Shown: positions 1-8,686, counted from the first letter of the stretch. The stretch is 64,000 nt of DNA from Pseudomonadota bacterium (GCA_023443095.1 JAEZVV010000078.1:1-64000); one strand, 5' to 3'. The notes: a model not told the origin generated them from the sequence alone. Translations and numbers: made by a program.

Positions 1-18
1 GTTCCAGAGATCGCTCAT
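1..18 (-). CDS. 5' end of a leftward gene cut by the window edge
   Basis: An ATG on the minus strand at position 18 is preceded by AAGGAGCTGCC, a strong ribosome binding site at good spacing. Only six codons (MSDLWN) lie inside the window, so the product cannot be named. It is co-oriented with the solute-binding protein gene upstream of it (201-1175) and may be expressed with it. Confidence 0.5.
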
Positions 19-200
19 GGCAGCTCCTTGGGTTGGTGGAGGAAGTCGGAAAAGGCGCACGACTTTCAGCACCATCCTAGGACTGTGGCGGCCACGCGGC
101 GACGCCGCTCCTGCCCATCTTTCGCCGTGTCGACCGACGGCGGCCGGGCTCGGACGGGAAAGGCCGCGGCAGGAACCGGTCCTGCTGCGGCCGGGGTGGC

Positions 201-1175
201 TTATTGCGGCTGAAAACCGCTTTTCTTGATGATTGCGGCCCAGGTCTTGGAGTAGGCCTGTTCGCGCGCCGCGAGCTGGGGCCCGCTCATGAACTGGACG
301 TTGAGACCCATGCCGACCAGGCGTTCGCGCACCTCGGGCAGGGCGATCACCTTGGCAAGCGCGGCCGAGAACTTCTCGAGCTCGGCCTTGGGCGTGGCCG
401 CCGGAGCCCAGAAGCCGTAGAAGGCGACGTCCTCGAAGCCGGGCAGGCCCAGCTCGCCGAAGGTGGGAACCTCGGGCAGGGCGGCCTGGCGCTTGTCGCC
501 CAGCACCGCAACGACCCGCAGCTTGCCGGCCTTGTGGTTCTCGAGGAACTCGGGCACCGAGCCGATGCCGGCCGGGATCTGGTTGCCGAGCATGTCGTTC
601 AACATCGGACCGGTGCCGCGATAGGGGGCGGCCACCAGGTCGAGCCGGTATTTGTCGCCGATCACCTTGACCAGGAATTCGGGCACCGAAGCCGGCGCCG
701 GCACGCCGACCGCGGACTTGCCGCCGCCGGCCTTGACCTGGTTCACCCAGTCGTTGAAACCCTTGGCCGGCGTGCCGGGCGAGAGCGCCAGCACGTTGAC
801 GAAGGTGGCGAAGCCGGCCACCGGTACGAAGTCCTTGGCCGGGTCGAAGCCGGGATTCCTGAGCGTGAGCGGCAGGATGCTGATGGTGTGGTCGTGGCTG
901 ATAAAAAAGCTGGTGCCGTCGGGCGCCGCGGTTTTCAGGGCCTGGGCGGCGATCTGGCCGCCGGCGCCGCCGCGGTTCTCGACGATCACCTGGCTGCCTA
1001 GCGGTTCGCGCAGCTTGTCTGACAACACGCGCGCGATCGCGTCGGTGCCGCCGCCGGGCGGAAAACCCACCAGGATGCGGACGGTCTTGCCCGACTGCGC
1101 CCAGGCGCCGGTGCAAAACGCGGTGAAGAACACGAGCGCGGCAAAGCCGCGGGCGGCGCGCAAAAGGCAAGGCAT
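201..1175 (-). CDS. Bug/TctC-family tripartite tricarboxylate transporter substrate-binding protein
   Basis: 324 residues with a Sec signal peptide ending near AWAQS, then the family hallmark VRILVGFPPGGGTDAIAR and the segment VIVENRGGAGGQIAAQA. Later segments (PYRGTGPMLNDMLG, VAVLGDKRQAALPEVPTFGE) are also typical of Bug proteins. These are periplasmic binders of small carboxylates or related solutes, usually feeding TctAB permeases; no tctAB lies nearby, so this is one of the orphan binders common in Burkholderiales. ATG at 1175 is preferred over the TTG at 1181 because AGGAA lies upstream at workable spacing. The ligand cannot be told from sequence. Confidence 0.93.
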   Translation of the reverse strand: MPCLLRAARGFAALVFFTAFCTGAWAQSGKTVRILVGFPPGGGTDAIARVLSDKLREPLGSQVIVENRGGAGGQIAAQALKTAAPDGTSFFISHDHTISILPLTLRNPGFDPAKDFVPVAGFATFVNVLALSPGTPAKGFNDWVNQVKAGGGKSAVGVPAPASVPEFLVKVIGDKYRLDLVAAPYRGTGPMLNDMLGNQIPAGIGSVPEFLENHKAGKLRVVAVLGDKRQAALPEVPTFGELGLPGFEDVAFYGFWAPAATPKAELEKFSAALAKVIALPEVRERLVGMGLNVQFMSGPQLAAREQAYSKTWAAIIKKSGFQPQ

Positions 1176-1250
1176 GAGCAAGATTCCTGTGTGGGTGAGG
1201 CGTGGAAGCCGGGAACGGCGATTATGTCGCGCGCCCGGCCGCTTCCCGCC

Positions 1251-1508
1251 TCACCCGCCGCTCAAGGCCTGCACGAAAAGGACCTGATCGTTTGACGCGA
1301 TCGGGGTGGCGAGCGAGAAGACGGGGTCGCCGTTGACGAAGCAGCGCATGTGGCGGCGCAGCCGGTCCTGTTCGTCGACCATGCGGAAGCGGATGCCGGG
1401 GAACTGGCGCTCGAGGTCGGCCAGCAGTTCGGCGAGCGTGGCGCCGCTCGCTTCGACGTATTTCTGTCCGGTGTACGAGAGCAAGGACGAAGGGATCAGG
1501 ACCTTCAT
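1251..1508 (-). CDS. MoaD/ThiS-like ubiquitin-fold small protein
   Basis: 85 residues ending in the diagnostic Gly-Gly (FVQALSGG). In this family that C-terminus is adenylated or thiocarboxylated for sulfur transfer or conjugation. Length and the pattern ATLAELLADLERQFPG...VFVNG-type strand fit MoaD/ThiS. The start lies 6 bp after the stop of the Asp-box protein gene, so the two form an operon. No moaE, thiG or MoeB/ThiF-type activating enzyme is seen nearby, so its partner is unknown and it need not act in molybdopterin synthesis. Confidence 0.8.
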   Translation of the reverse strand: MKVLIPSSLLSYTGQKYVEASGATLAELLADLERQFPGIRFRMVDEQDRLRRHMRCFVNGDPVFSLATPIASNDQVLFVQALSGG

Positions 1509-1514
1509 TGCGGC

Positions 1515-2657
1515 TCAGGCGATTTCGGCGGCCTCGACCGCGTAGATCTCGGGCAGGTGGCGGGCGATGGGCGACCAGTTCTCGCCTTCGTCGCGGCTGC
1601 CCCAGAGCTCGCCGCTGGTGGTGCCGAAGTAGAGTCCGACGCGGTCGCGGCCATCGGCGCTCATGGCCTGGCGCTTGACGGTCCACCACGCCTGCTCGGC
1701 CGGCAGGCCGCGGTCCTGCCGTTGCCAGCTGGCGCCGCCGTCGCGGGTGACGTAGGCGGCGGGTTTGCCGTCGGGGCTCACCCGCGGCCAGACCGTGCTG
1801 CCGTCCATGGGGAAGACCCAGGCGGTATCGGCGTCGCGCGGGTGGACCACGAGCGGGAATCCGATGTCGCCGACGCTGGCCGGCATGTTGCGGCCGATGC
1901 GGGACCAGGTGCTGCCGGGGCGGTCGAGGCGGTAGATGCCGCAGTGGTTCTGCTGGTAGAGGCGGTCGGGATCGCTGGGGCAGAGACGGATGCAGTGCGG
2001 GTCGTGGAAGGTGGGCGAGCTGATGTCGAAGTCGAATCCTTCGACCACCTCCATGCCGTCGATCAAGGGGGCGAAGCTGCGGCCGCCGTCGCGTGATTCG
2101 TGCACGCCGCCGCCCGACATGCCGAAATACAGGTGGGCCGGGTCGCGCGGGTCGACGATGATCGAATGCAGCTTGGGGCCGTCGGGCGTGCCGTCCTGCA
2201 CCGTTCCCATCCATTCGCGGTAGGCCGGGTCGTCGTTGATGGGGGAGAAGGGCGCCCAGCTGGCGCCGCCGTCGTTCGAGCGGAACAGGCCTTGCGGCGA
2301 GGTGCCGGCGTACCAGACCCCGGGCTGGCTGGCGTGGCCGGGGCTGAGCCAGAAAGTATGGTCGACCGCGCGGCCGTTGCCGTTCGCGGCCTTGGCAAAC
2401 GCCGGCGGCTGCGCCGCTTCGGTCCAGCTGCGGCCGAGGTCGGTCGAGCGGAATACGGTAGGCCCGAGGTGGCCGGTCTTGGCGGCGGCCAGCACGGTGC
2501 GGCCGTCGCGCGGGTCGAGCACCACGTGGCTGACGATGTGGCCCAGGAAGTGCGGGCCGTCGGCACGCCAGTTCTGGCGCGCGGCGTTGCCGTGGAAAAT
2601 CCACGCGCCCTTGCGAGTGGCGACCAGCAGCAAGACGCGGCGTTCGGCTTCGGTCAT
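1515..2657 (-). CDS. Asp-box (BNR/sialidase-like) repeat beta-propeller protein
   Basis: 380 residues, cytosolic by sequence (no signal peptide). At least five Asp-box motifs are visible: RSTDLGRSW, RSNDGGASW, ESRDGGRSF, TRDGGASW and SRDEGENW. They mark successive blades of a sialidase/VPS10-like propeller. The sialidase catalytic set is not recognisable, so an enzymatic role is not claimed. The open frame runs further upstream, but ATG 2657 is chosen because GGGAGGAAAACCGCC precedes it and the protein sequence becomes family-like there (TEAERRVLLLVATRKGAWIF). It is the first gene of the pair with the MoaD-like gene. Confidence 0.85.
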   Translation of the reverse strand: MTEAERRVLLLVATRKGAWIFHGNAARQNWRADGPHFLGHIVSHVVLDPRDGRTVLAAAKTGHLGPTVFRSTDLGRSWTEAAQPPAFAKAANGNGRAVDHTFWLSPGHASQPGVWYAGTSPQGLFRSNDGGASWAPFSPINDDPAYREWMGTVQDGTPDGPKLHSIIVDPRDPAHLYFGMSGGGVHESRDGGRSFAPLIDGMEVVEGFDFDISSPTFHDPHCIRLCPSDPDRLYQQNHCGIYRLDRPGSTWSRIGRNMPASVGDIGFPLVVHPRDADTAWVFPMDGSTVWPRVSPDGKPAAYVTRDGGASWQRQDRGLPAEQAWWTVKRQAMSADGRDRVGLYFGTTSGELWGSRDEGENWSPIARHLPEIYAVEAAEIA

Positions 2658-2786
2658 GGCGGTTTTCCTCCCGGCGCCATGCTCGGGGGACTCGTCGGTG
2701 GCGTCAATGCGCGGTGCAATGCAGCGACGGCTCGACCAAGGCTTGCGGCTATGCTTGTTCCACCATCCGCTCCGACGAGGCCGTTC

Positions 2787-3209
2787 ATGAACATGCCCTC
2801 TCTGCAGTTCGCACGCCAGCCCGATCCGTCGCTGGTCACCGTGACCCAGGTGGTCTATGCCCTGCATGCGGTGAGCCTGGTGATTGGCGCGTTCGGAACG
2901 GCGACGGTGATCGGGGCCTTCCTTTTCGGCTGGCCGTCGATCATTGCGGTGATCATCAACTACGTGAAGCGCAGCGAGGCTGAAGGCACCTACCTCGAGT
3001 CGCACTTCCGGTGGCAGATCCGCACCTTCTGGTACGCGCTGCTGTGGTCGGTGGTGGTTGGCCTGCTGGGGGCGCTGCTGGCGATCGTCCTGGTCGGTTT
3101 TGCGATCTGGATCGTCGGCCTGTTCGGGCTCGGCTTGTGGGCGATCTACCGCATCGCGCGCGGCTGGTTGCGGCTGGGCGACCGCCTTCCTATGCCCGTG
3201 CCGGCCTGA
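2787..3209 (+). CDS. DUF4870-like small membrane protein
   Basis: 140 residues with three predicted membrane segments, roughly residues 17-38 and 40-50 (short) and 80-125. The order hydrophobic hairpin, then YVKRSEAEGTYLESHFRWQIRTFW, then a long hydrophobic stretch is characteristic of DUF4870/TIM44-unrelated small inner-membrane proteins. Function is unknown. Start at ATG 2787 because the conserved part begins just after it; no strong SD is visible. It stands alone, diverging from the Asp-box gene and converging with the small lipoprotein. Confidence 0.7.
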   Translation: MNMPSLQFARQPDPSLVTVTQVVYALHAVSLVIGAFGTATVIGAFLFGWPSIIAVIINYVKRSEAEGTYLESHFRWQIRTFWYALLWSVVVGLLGALLAIVLVGFAIWIVGLFGLGLWAIYRIARGWLRLGDRLPMPVPA

Positions 3210-3260
3210 GCCTTCTCGCCCCGGCACTGGCCCGGCGGTTTGGGCCGGGCCAGACCGATG

Positions 3261-3289
3261 GCAAGAAAACGGCGCGCGTTGGCGCGCCG
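3261..3289 (-). terminator. Rho-independent terminator for the small lipoprotein gene
   Basis: An 8-bp perfect stem (CGGCGCGC/GCGCGCCG, loop GTTG, 3270-3289) is followed on the minus strand by TTTTCTT. It lies just after the leftward stop at 3308. Confidence 0.75.
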
Positions 3290-3307
3290 GGCTGGCAGGT
3301 CCGGGGG

Positions 3308-3598
3308 CTATTTCTTGGCGGTATCGGCCGCGTCCTTGACGGCGTCGGCGGCCTTGTTCGCCGTGTCGGCGGTTGCGTCGGCGGCGGCCTTGGCCGCATC
3401 GGACGTGGCTTTGGCGGCGTCGTCGACCTTCTGCGCGGCCTTGTCGGCCGCTTCGTCAACTTTCTGCACGGCCTTTTCGGCAGCCTGGTCGATCGCCTTG
3501 CCCGTCTTTTCGGCGACGCCGGGTTCGGGTTTGCAGGCGGCCAGGCCGAGCATCGCGGCCAGCAGGCAGGTGGTGAGGGCAGGGGTACGCAGGTTCAT
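3308..3598 (-). CDS. Small Ala/Lys/Asp-rich lipoprotein
   Basis: 96 residues with signal peptide and lipobox LAAC (Cys22). The mature part is almost wholly Ala, Asp, Lys and Thr in a repeated amphipathic pattern (AADKAAQKVDDAAKA and similar 11-residue-like units). That resembles LEA-like or apolipoprotein-like helices. It is probably an envelope-anchored extended helix; the exact function is unknown. A strong GAGGAGATCACC precedes the ATG, and it has its own terminator, so it is likely monocistronic. Confidence 0.75.
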   Translation of the reverse strand: MNLRTPALTTCLLAAMLGLAACKPEPGVAEKTGKAIDQAAEKAVQKVDEAADKAAQKVDDAAKATSDAAKAAADATADTANKAADAVKDAADTAKK

Positions 3599-3871
3599 GG
3601 TGATCTCCTCGTGAGCGTAGAAAAGGCGGGAAAACTTGCCGCGCCGGTTCGGCGCTCAACCCGAAAGACTAGGCCAGCGCTGTCGGACCGCGGGCCGCGA
3701 GGCGCCCAGCGCGAGTGCAGTGTTGCGAATTGGGTGCATTCGAGTCGGCCGCGCGGATCGGCGGGGAGCCGTTCGAAATGGAATAGACCCTCTAGCCAAG
3801 CGAGGGTTGACCCCTAAGTTGGCTGCCTAGACTCCTGCGCCCGATGTCCCAAAACGCGCCGCGTCCCGGCC

Positions 3872-4225
3872 ATGTCCCATCCCTGCCTCGGTTGCGGCGC
3901 CTGCTGCGCCAGCTATCTGGTCGCCTTCCATTGGTCCGAGGCCGATCCGGTCACCGGCGGCCTCACCCCACCCGAACTGACCGAGAAGATCGATCCCCAT
4001 CGCGTCGCGATGCGCGACACCCGGTCCCGCGTTCCGCGCTGCCTGGGCCTGGCGGGAGAGATCGGGCGCGATGCCTGCTGCAGCCTGTATCCGTTGCGGC
4101 CCAGCCCCTGTCATGCCCTGACGGCAAGCCTCGAAGACGGCGCGTCGCGCAGCGATCAATGCGACCGCGCGCGTCTGCGCCACGGCCTGGTGCCGTTGGC
4201 GGCGGCGGATTGGCGGCTGGAATAA
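3872..4225 (+). CDS. YkgJ-family cysteine-cluster protein
   Basis: 117 residues. An N-terminal Cys cluster (C5-x2-C8-x2-C11-C12) is followed by ACCSLYPLRPSPC, together the metal- or Fe-S-binding pattern of the YkgJ/UPF0153 family. The length is normal for the family. The role is not established biochemically. It is a single gene ending in a terminator. Confidence 0.85.
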   Translation: MSHPCLGCGACCASYLVAFHWSEADPVTGGLTPPELTEKIDPHRVAMRDTRSRVPRCLGLAGEIGRDACCSLYPLRPSPCHALTASLEDGASRSDQCDRARLRHGLVPLAAADWRLE

Positions 4226-4233
4226 GAAGTCCG

Positions 4234-4266
4234 GCGGGGTGCGCCATGGGCGCGCCCCGCTTATTT
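4234..4266 (+). terminator. Rho-independent terminator after the YkgJ-type gene
   Basis: A 12-bp stem with one G-T pair (4234-4245 with 4249-4260, loop ATG) is followed by TTATTT. Confidence 0.7.
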
Positions 4267-4338
4267 GTGCCCGAGACCGCAGCGGTTGAGAGCCGGCGGC
4301 GGGTTTTGCCTGCAGCTGAGTCTGCGCTGGAGAAACGC

Positions 4339-5631
4339 TTGAGAAAGTGCTTGCTTGAATCCCGTACCCCATGCGCCTTGGCGCTGCTGGTTTCCGGCTT
4401 GTTCGCGGCGGTGCCGGTCGCTTACGCCGCCGGCTTCCAGCTGTCCGAGCAGAGCGTAGTCGGGACCGGTCGCGCCAATGCCGGCGCGGGTGTGGTCGGG
4501 GACGACTTGTCGGCCGTGTTCTACAACCCGGCCGGCATGAGCCTGCTGAAGGGCACCCAGGCCCAGTTCGGCCTGAGCTACATCGCGCTCGGTGCGCCGT
4601 TCACGGACGCGACGGGCCGCACCGACAACGGCCGCGACCAACCGGCCGTGGTTCCCAACACCTATCTGGTGCATCAGCTCAACGATCGGGTCACGCTCGG
4701 CCTGGGCATCACCACGCCTTTCGGCCTGGCCTCGAGCTACGGCGACAGCTGGTCGGGCCGGGCCAAGGGCATCTCGAGTTCGATCGTAACGGTCGACATC
4801 AACCCCTCGCTCGCCTACAAGATCAACCCGCAATGGAGCGTGGGCTTCGGCGTTTCGGCGCAATACCAGAAGGCCAAGCTGAAGAAAGGCGCGGCGCCCG
4901 CCGGCATGACTACCGTGCCAGGCGTTTTCCTCGGCCAGGCGAGCGGCGAAATCGAAGCCGACGACTGGGCTTACGGCTACAACCTCGGTCTGATGTTCTC
5001 GCCCAGCGCCGATTTCCGGATCGGGCTCTCCTACCGTTCCAAGATGGATCACGATGCCGAGGGCGATTACAGCTTCAGCGGCGGCAAGGGTCCGTTTGCC
5101 GCCTGGAACGGCACTTACGAGGGATCGGCGTCGGTGACGACTCCCGATTCGGTGCTGCTGTCGGCTTTCGGCCGCCTCAACCCCAAGTGGTCGCTGAGCG
5201 GCACGGTGCGCTGGAGCAACTGGACCACTTACGACCGGCTCGAGATCAAGAACGGCAGTCCGGTCCGCCCGGGGATAGGCGCCGTGCCGTCGACCGTGAT
5301 CGACAACCAGTGGAAGGCGAGCTGGATGTACGCCGCTGGCGCCGACTACCGCTACAACGAGCGCGCCACATTCCGCGCCGGCATCGGTTACGAAACCAGC
5401 CCGGTGCCGTCGCCCAAGCTGCGCAGCCCGCTGATTCCCGACACCGACCGCCTGTGGCTGAGCCTGGGGGCGTCGTACGCCCTCGACGACAAGACCACGC
5501 TCGACCTTGCCTACGCGCACTTGCGCGGCACCGGCAACAAGACAATAGAGAACAGCGACGGCAGCCGGTTCGGCGCTTACGACGCGCTCGATGCCTTCTT
5601 GATCGGCGTGCAGGCGCAATACCGCTTTTGA
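4339..5631 (+). CDS. FadL-family outer membrane protein (first of a tandem pair)
   Basis: 430 residues when started at TTG 4339. A signal peptide ends at AYA, followed by AGFQLSEQSVVGTGRANAG. The NPAGMSLL motif, repeated amphipathic beta-strands and C-terminal Phe (QAQYRF) show a FadL/OMPP1/TodX beta-barrel for long-chain fatty acid or hydrophobic-compound uptake. No ATG is close to the signal peptide. GGAGAAACGC sits directly before TTG, and the same arrangement occurs in the paralogue at 5978, which supports the TTG start. The cargo is unknown. Confidence 0.88.
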   Translation: MRKCLLESRTPCALALLVSGLFAAVPVAYAAGFQLSEQSVVGTGRANAGAGVVGDDLSAVFYNPAGMSLLKGTQAQFGLSYIALGAPFTDATGRTDNGRDQPAVVPNTYLVHQLNDRVTLGLGITTPFGLASSYGDSWSGRAKGISSSIVTVDINPSLAYKINPQWSVGFGVSAQYQKAKLKKGAAPAGMTTVPGVFLGQASGEIEADDWAYGYNLGLMFSPSADFRIGLSYRSKMDHDAEGDYSFSGGKGPFAAWNGTYEGSASVTTPDSVLLSAFGRLNPKWSLSGTVRWSNWTTYDRLEIKNGSPVRPGIGAVPSTVIDNQWKASWMYAAGADYRYNERATFRAGIGYETSPVPSPKLRSPLIPDTDRLWLSLGASYALDDKTTLDLAYAHLRGTGNKTIENSDGSRFGAYDALDAFLIGVQAQYRF

Positions 5632-5668
5632 CGGCAGCCCGGCGGGCCGGGCTGCACTTTGGCGCGGC

Positions 5669-5699
5669 AACGCCTCCCTGTACGGGAGGCGTTCTTTTT
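5669..5699 (+). terminator. Rho-independent terminator of the first FadL-like gene
   Basis: A perfect 10-bp stem AACGCCTCCC/GGGAGGCGTT with loop TGTAC is followed by CTTTTT. Confidence 0.9.
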
Positions 5700-5822
5700 G
5701 TGTTCGCGGCGAACGAATGCTCGTAATTACCTAGTCGCGACTTCCTGTGGTTTGTCCTGCATCAAGGTCGCCGCCTCGACAGTGCCGATAGCCAGCTTCT
5801 ACTGTTGAATAACTCGCAAAAC
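5700..5822 (+). other. Non-coding stretch between two terminators
   Basis: About 120 bases without a convincing ORF lie between the terminator ending at 5699 and the second hairpin-plus-T10 at 5823-5848. It could be the 5' leader of the second FadL-like gene with premature termination, or a small RNA. No clear sigma-70 promoter was recognised. Confidence 0.35.
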
Positions 5823-5848
5823 CGGCCTCCTGGGCCGCTTTTTTTTTT
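5823..5848 (+). terminator. Second hairpin with a T10 tract upstream of the second FadL-like gene
   Basis: A 5-bp stem CGGCC/GGCCG (5823-5837) with loop TCCTG is followed by C and ten T residues. It lies about 130 bp before the TTG start at 5978, after the first gene has already been terminated at 5699. Confidence 0.65.
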
Positions 5849-5977
5849 GCGGGTCGCGGGTGCTTCGGCGCTTCGAATGCCGTTGTGCCCAGCCACCAAT
5901 CCCGCCTTGCCATCGGCCGCGTGGCCGCCACTGGCATAGAGGGTCGAATGCGGCAGAGTCCGCAACGGAGAAGACGC

Positions 5978-7213
5978 TTGAAGAAGTACCTGATTGAAGC
6001 CCGCACCCCGCGGGTTATTGCGCTGGCAGTTGCTGGCCTGTTTGTCGCTGTTCCGGCCGTGCATGCCGCCGGTTTTCAGTTGTCCGAGCAAAGCGTGGTC
6101 GGCATGGGCCGCGCCCAGGCCGGCGCCGGCATCGTCGGCGACGACCTGTCGGCCGCCTTCTACAACCCTGCCGGCATGACCCTGTTCCAGGGCACGCAAG
6201 TGCAAGCCGGCGGTTCGCTGGTCACCCTTGATCTGCCGTTCAAGAATACGGCCGGTCAAGAAATCGACAACGGTCGCGAAAAGCCCGCCTTCGTTCCCCA
6301 TGCCTTCCTCGTTCATCGCCTGAACGAGCGCACTGTCTTCGGCCTGGGCGTAAGCACGCCCTTCGGCATGGGCGTCGAATACGGCGACCGCTGGGCGGGT
6401 CGCGAGCGCGGCATTTCGGCCAACATCATGACGGTCGACATCAACCCCTCGGTTGCTTACCAGCTCACCGACAAGCTGAGCCTCGGTCTGGGCGCATCGC
6501 TCCAGTACACGAGCGCCAAGCTGAAGAAGGGACTGGCTCCGGCGAGCCACCCCGGGCTCGGCGGCGCTAGTGGCGAGATCGACGCTGACAGCTGGGCCAT
6601 GGGCTACAACCTGGGCGTGATGTACTCGTTCAGCAAGGACACCCGCATCGGCCTGTCGTATCGCTCGAAGATCGACCACGACGCCAAGGGCGACTTCACC
6701 CTGAGTGGCATGCCCGTCCCCGCTTTGAATTCCACGGTCGATGGCGCCGCCTCGGTGACCACGCCGGACACTTGGCTGCTGTCGGCCTATTCGAAGTTGA
6801 ACGACAAGTGGGGCGTCTCGGGCAGCGTTCGCCGCTCCAACTGGACCACTTTCGATACGCTGGTCATCGAAGCCAACGGCAAGCCTGCTTCCACCATCTC
6901 CAACTACTGGAAGGCGAGCTGGATGTATTCGGCCGGTGCGGACTACGCCTACTCGCCGACGACCACCTTGCGCGCCGGCGTGGCTTACGAGACCAGCCCC
7001 GTGCCTTCGGCCCAGCTCAAGAACCCCATCCTGCCGGACACCGACCGTCTCTGGCTGGCCGTGGGTGCCTCCTACAAGCTGAGCGCCCAGACCACCGTCG
7101 ACGTGGCCTACACCCACCTGAAGGGCGTGGGCGACAAGGACATCACCGGCCTGGGTGAGTTTGGATCGATCACCAGTTCGATCTTCAGTGCCCAGTTGCA
7201 GCACCGCTTCTGA
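5978..7213 (+). CDS. FadL-family outer membrane protein (second of a tandem pair)
   Basis: 411 residues from TTG 5978. It is closely related to the 4339-5631 product along its whole length: AAGFQLSEQSVVGMGRAQAG, NPAGMTLFQG, ASWMYSAGADYAY, LPDTDRLWLAVGASY and a C-terminal QLQHRF. This indicates tandem duplication. The TTG start is supported by GGAGAAGACGC directly before it and by the paralogue; an in-frame ATG at 5948 preceded by GAGGG would add ten residues (MRQSPQRRRR) and is the alternative. It is predicted to be a hydrophobic-substrate channel and ends with a strong terminator. Confidence 0.88.
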   Translation: MKKYLIEARTPRVIALAVAGLFVAVPAVHAAGFQLSEQSVVGMGRAQAGAGIVGDDLSAAFYNPAGMTLFQGTQVQAGGSLVTLDLPFKNTAGQEIDNGREKPAFVPHAFLVHRLNERTVFGLGVSTPFGMGVEYGDRWAGRERGISANIMTVDINPSVAYQLTDKLSLGLGASLQYTSAKLKKGLAPASHPGLGGASGEIDADSWAMGYNLGVMYSFSKDTRIGLSYRSKIDHDAKGDFTLSGMPVPALNSTVDGAASVTTPDTWLLSAYSKLNDKWGVSGSVRRSNWTTFDTLVIEANGKPASTISNYWKASWMYSAGADYAYSPTTTLRAGVAYETSPVPSAQLKNPILPDTDRLWLAVGASYKLSAQTTVDVAYTHLKGVGDKDITGLGEFGSITSSIFSAQLQHRF

Positions 7214-7242
7214 TCTTCGCGGCACACGCCGCCGGATCGAAC

Positions 7243-7271
7243 AAAGCCGCCCTCCGGGGCGGCTTTTTTTT
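7243..7271 (+). terminator. Rho-independent terminator of the second FadL-like gene
   Basis: A 7-bp stem GCCGCCC/GGGCGGC with loop TCCG, extended by AAA/TTT, is followed by eight T residues. Confidence 0.92.
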
Positions 7272-7332
7272 CAATCGCGAACGTCGTTCGTCTACGGGTA
7301 AGCTCAAGGCTTCCTCCCGGTTCTCCTTTCCC

Positions 7333-8670
7333 ATGAGTCGCGCTGCGCCGCAGCTGGTGAAACCTCGCTGGCTGTCCCGTTTATCCCTGTCGCCCACCGA
7401 TCTGCTGCGCGACGCGGTCTATCGCCGGCTGTGGTTTTCGATCCTGATCAGCTCCTTTGGCGGCCAGGTGACGATGCTGGCGGTGCCGCTGACGGCCGCC
7501 GTGCTTCTGCACGCGACGCCGACCCAGATGGGCCTGCTCACTTTCATGGAGATCGCGCCCTTCGTCCTTTTTTCGCTGCCAGCCGGGGTCTGGCTCGACC
7601 GCGTGTCCAAGCTGCCGGTCTATGTCAGCGGCGAGCTGGTCCTGGCGCTGGGCGTGGCCAGCGTCCCGCTGGCGTGGTGGCTGGGCTGGTTGACGATGGA
7701 GTGGCTGTACGTGGTGGGTTTCGCGATCGGCGCGGTCTATACGGTGGCGGGCAGCGCGGCGCAGATCGTGCTGACCCAGATCGTCGAACGCGACCGTCTG
7801 GTCGAGGCGCACGCCAAAAACGCGCTGGCCAACTCCGCCGCCGAAGTCGCCGGCCCCGGTGCGGCGGGGGCGCTGATCAAGCTCACCGGCGCGCCGCTGG
7901 CGCTGGTCGCCGATGCGGTCCTGCTGGCGGTGTCGGCGCTGATCCTGCGCGGCATCCGGGTGAGCGAAGGCCCCCGCCACGCCGCGGCCGAGTTCTGGCC
8001 GGCGCTGCGGGCGGGGCTGGTCTTCGTGCGCGGCCATCGCCTGCTGATCGCCATGGCCGTTCTGGTGGGCGGCTGGCAGCTGTGCCATCAGTCGGCGCTG
8101 GTGGTGCAGATCCTGTTTGCGGTGCGCACTCTCGGCCTGTCCGAAGGGGCGATCGGCCTGTGTTACGTCGCCCTGGGGATGGGCACCATCGCTGCCAGCA
8201 TGGTCGGCCACCGGGTGTCGCGCCGCTACGGTCCGGGGCCGACCCTGATGTTGGGTTTCGCGATCTGCGGCGCCGGCTGGCTGCTGGGGGCCGCGGCGCC
8301 GGTTTCGCCCCTCGGCATAGGCATGTTCGCGGCGATGCTGGCGCTGTTCGGTGTCGGCGCGGTGCTCATCTTCATCAACTTTCTGGCGCTGCGGCAGGCG
8401 GTGACGCCGGCGCCGCTGCTGGGCCGGATGACGAGCACGATGCGCTGGCTGATCCTCTTGCCTGCGGGGCCGGGAGCCTTGATCGGCGGCTGGCTGGGCG
8501 AACATCTCGACTTGCGCGCCGGCCTGGTGTTCGCCGGCAGCGGTTCGCTGCTGCTGGCGGTTCTTGGCTGGCGCCTGGCGGTGATCCGCGATACCCGGGT
8601 TCTGCCAGTGATGGCGGACGACGAGGCCGTTCCCAGTCCCGACGCCATGGCCGGAGTGTCGCCGCGCTGA
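7333..8670 (+). CDS. MFS transporter (EntS-like MFS_3 subgroup)
   Basis: 445 residues with twelve predicted membrane segments. The N-terminal YRRLWFSILISSFGGQVTML and the loop GVWLDRVSKLPVYVSGEL fit the MFS drug/siderophore exporter group. It also has TQIVERDRLVEAHAKNALAN, typical of EntS-like exporters. The substrate is unknown; the convergent neighbour is a ferric-reductase-like flavoprotein, but an iron link is only conjecture. ATG at 7333 follows a CTCCTTTC stretch without a clear SD. Confidence 0.85.
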   Translation: MSRAAPQLVKPRWLSRLSLSPTDLLRDAVYRRLWFSILISSFGGQVTMLAVPLTAAVLLHATPTQMGLLTFMEIAPFVLFSLPAGVWLDRVSKLPVYVSGELVLALGVASVPLAWWLGWLTMEWLYVVGFAIGAVYTVAGSAAQIVLTQIVERDRLVEAHAKNALANSAAEVAGPGAAGALIKLTGAPLALVADAVLLAVSALILRGIRVSEGPRHAAAEFWPALRAGLVFVRGHRLLIAMAVLVGGWQLCHQSALVVQILFAVRTLGLSEGAIGLCYVALGMGTIAASMVGHRVSRRYGPGPTLMLGFAICGAGWLLGAAAPVSPLGIGMFAAMLALFGVGAVLIFINFLALRQAVTPAPLLGRMTSTMRWLILLPAGPGALIGGWLGEHLDLRAGLVFAGSGSLLLAVLGWRLAVIRDTRVLPVMADDEAVPSPDAMAGVSPR

Positions 8671-8686
8671 GCGGCGCGATGGGCCT

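Noticed and set aside
1515..3227. A 570-codon version of the Asp-box protein
   Set aside because: The N-terminal extension is low-complexity and antisense to the 2787-3209 gene; a strong SD sits at ATG 2657.
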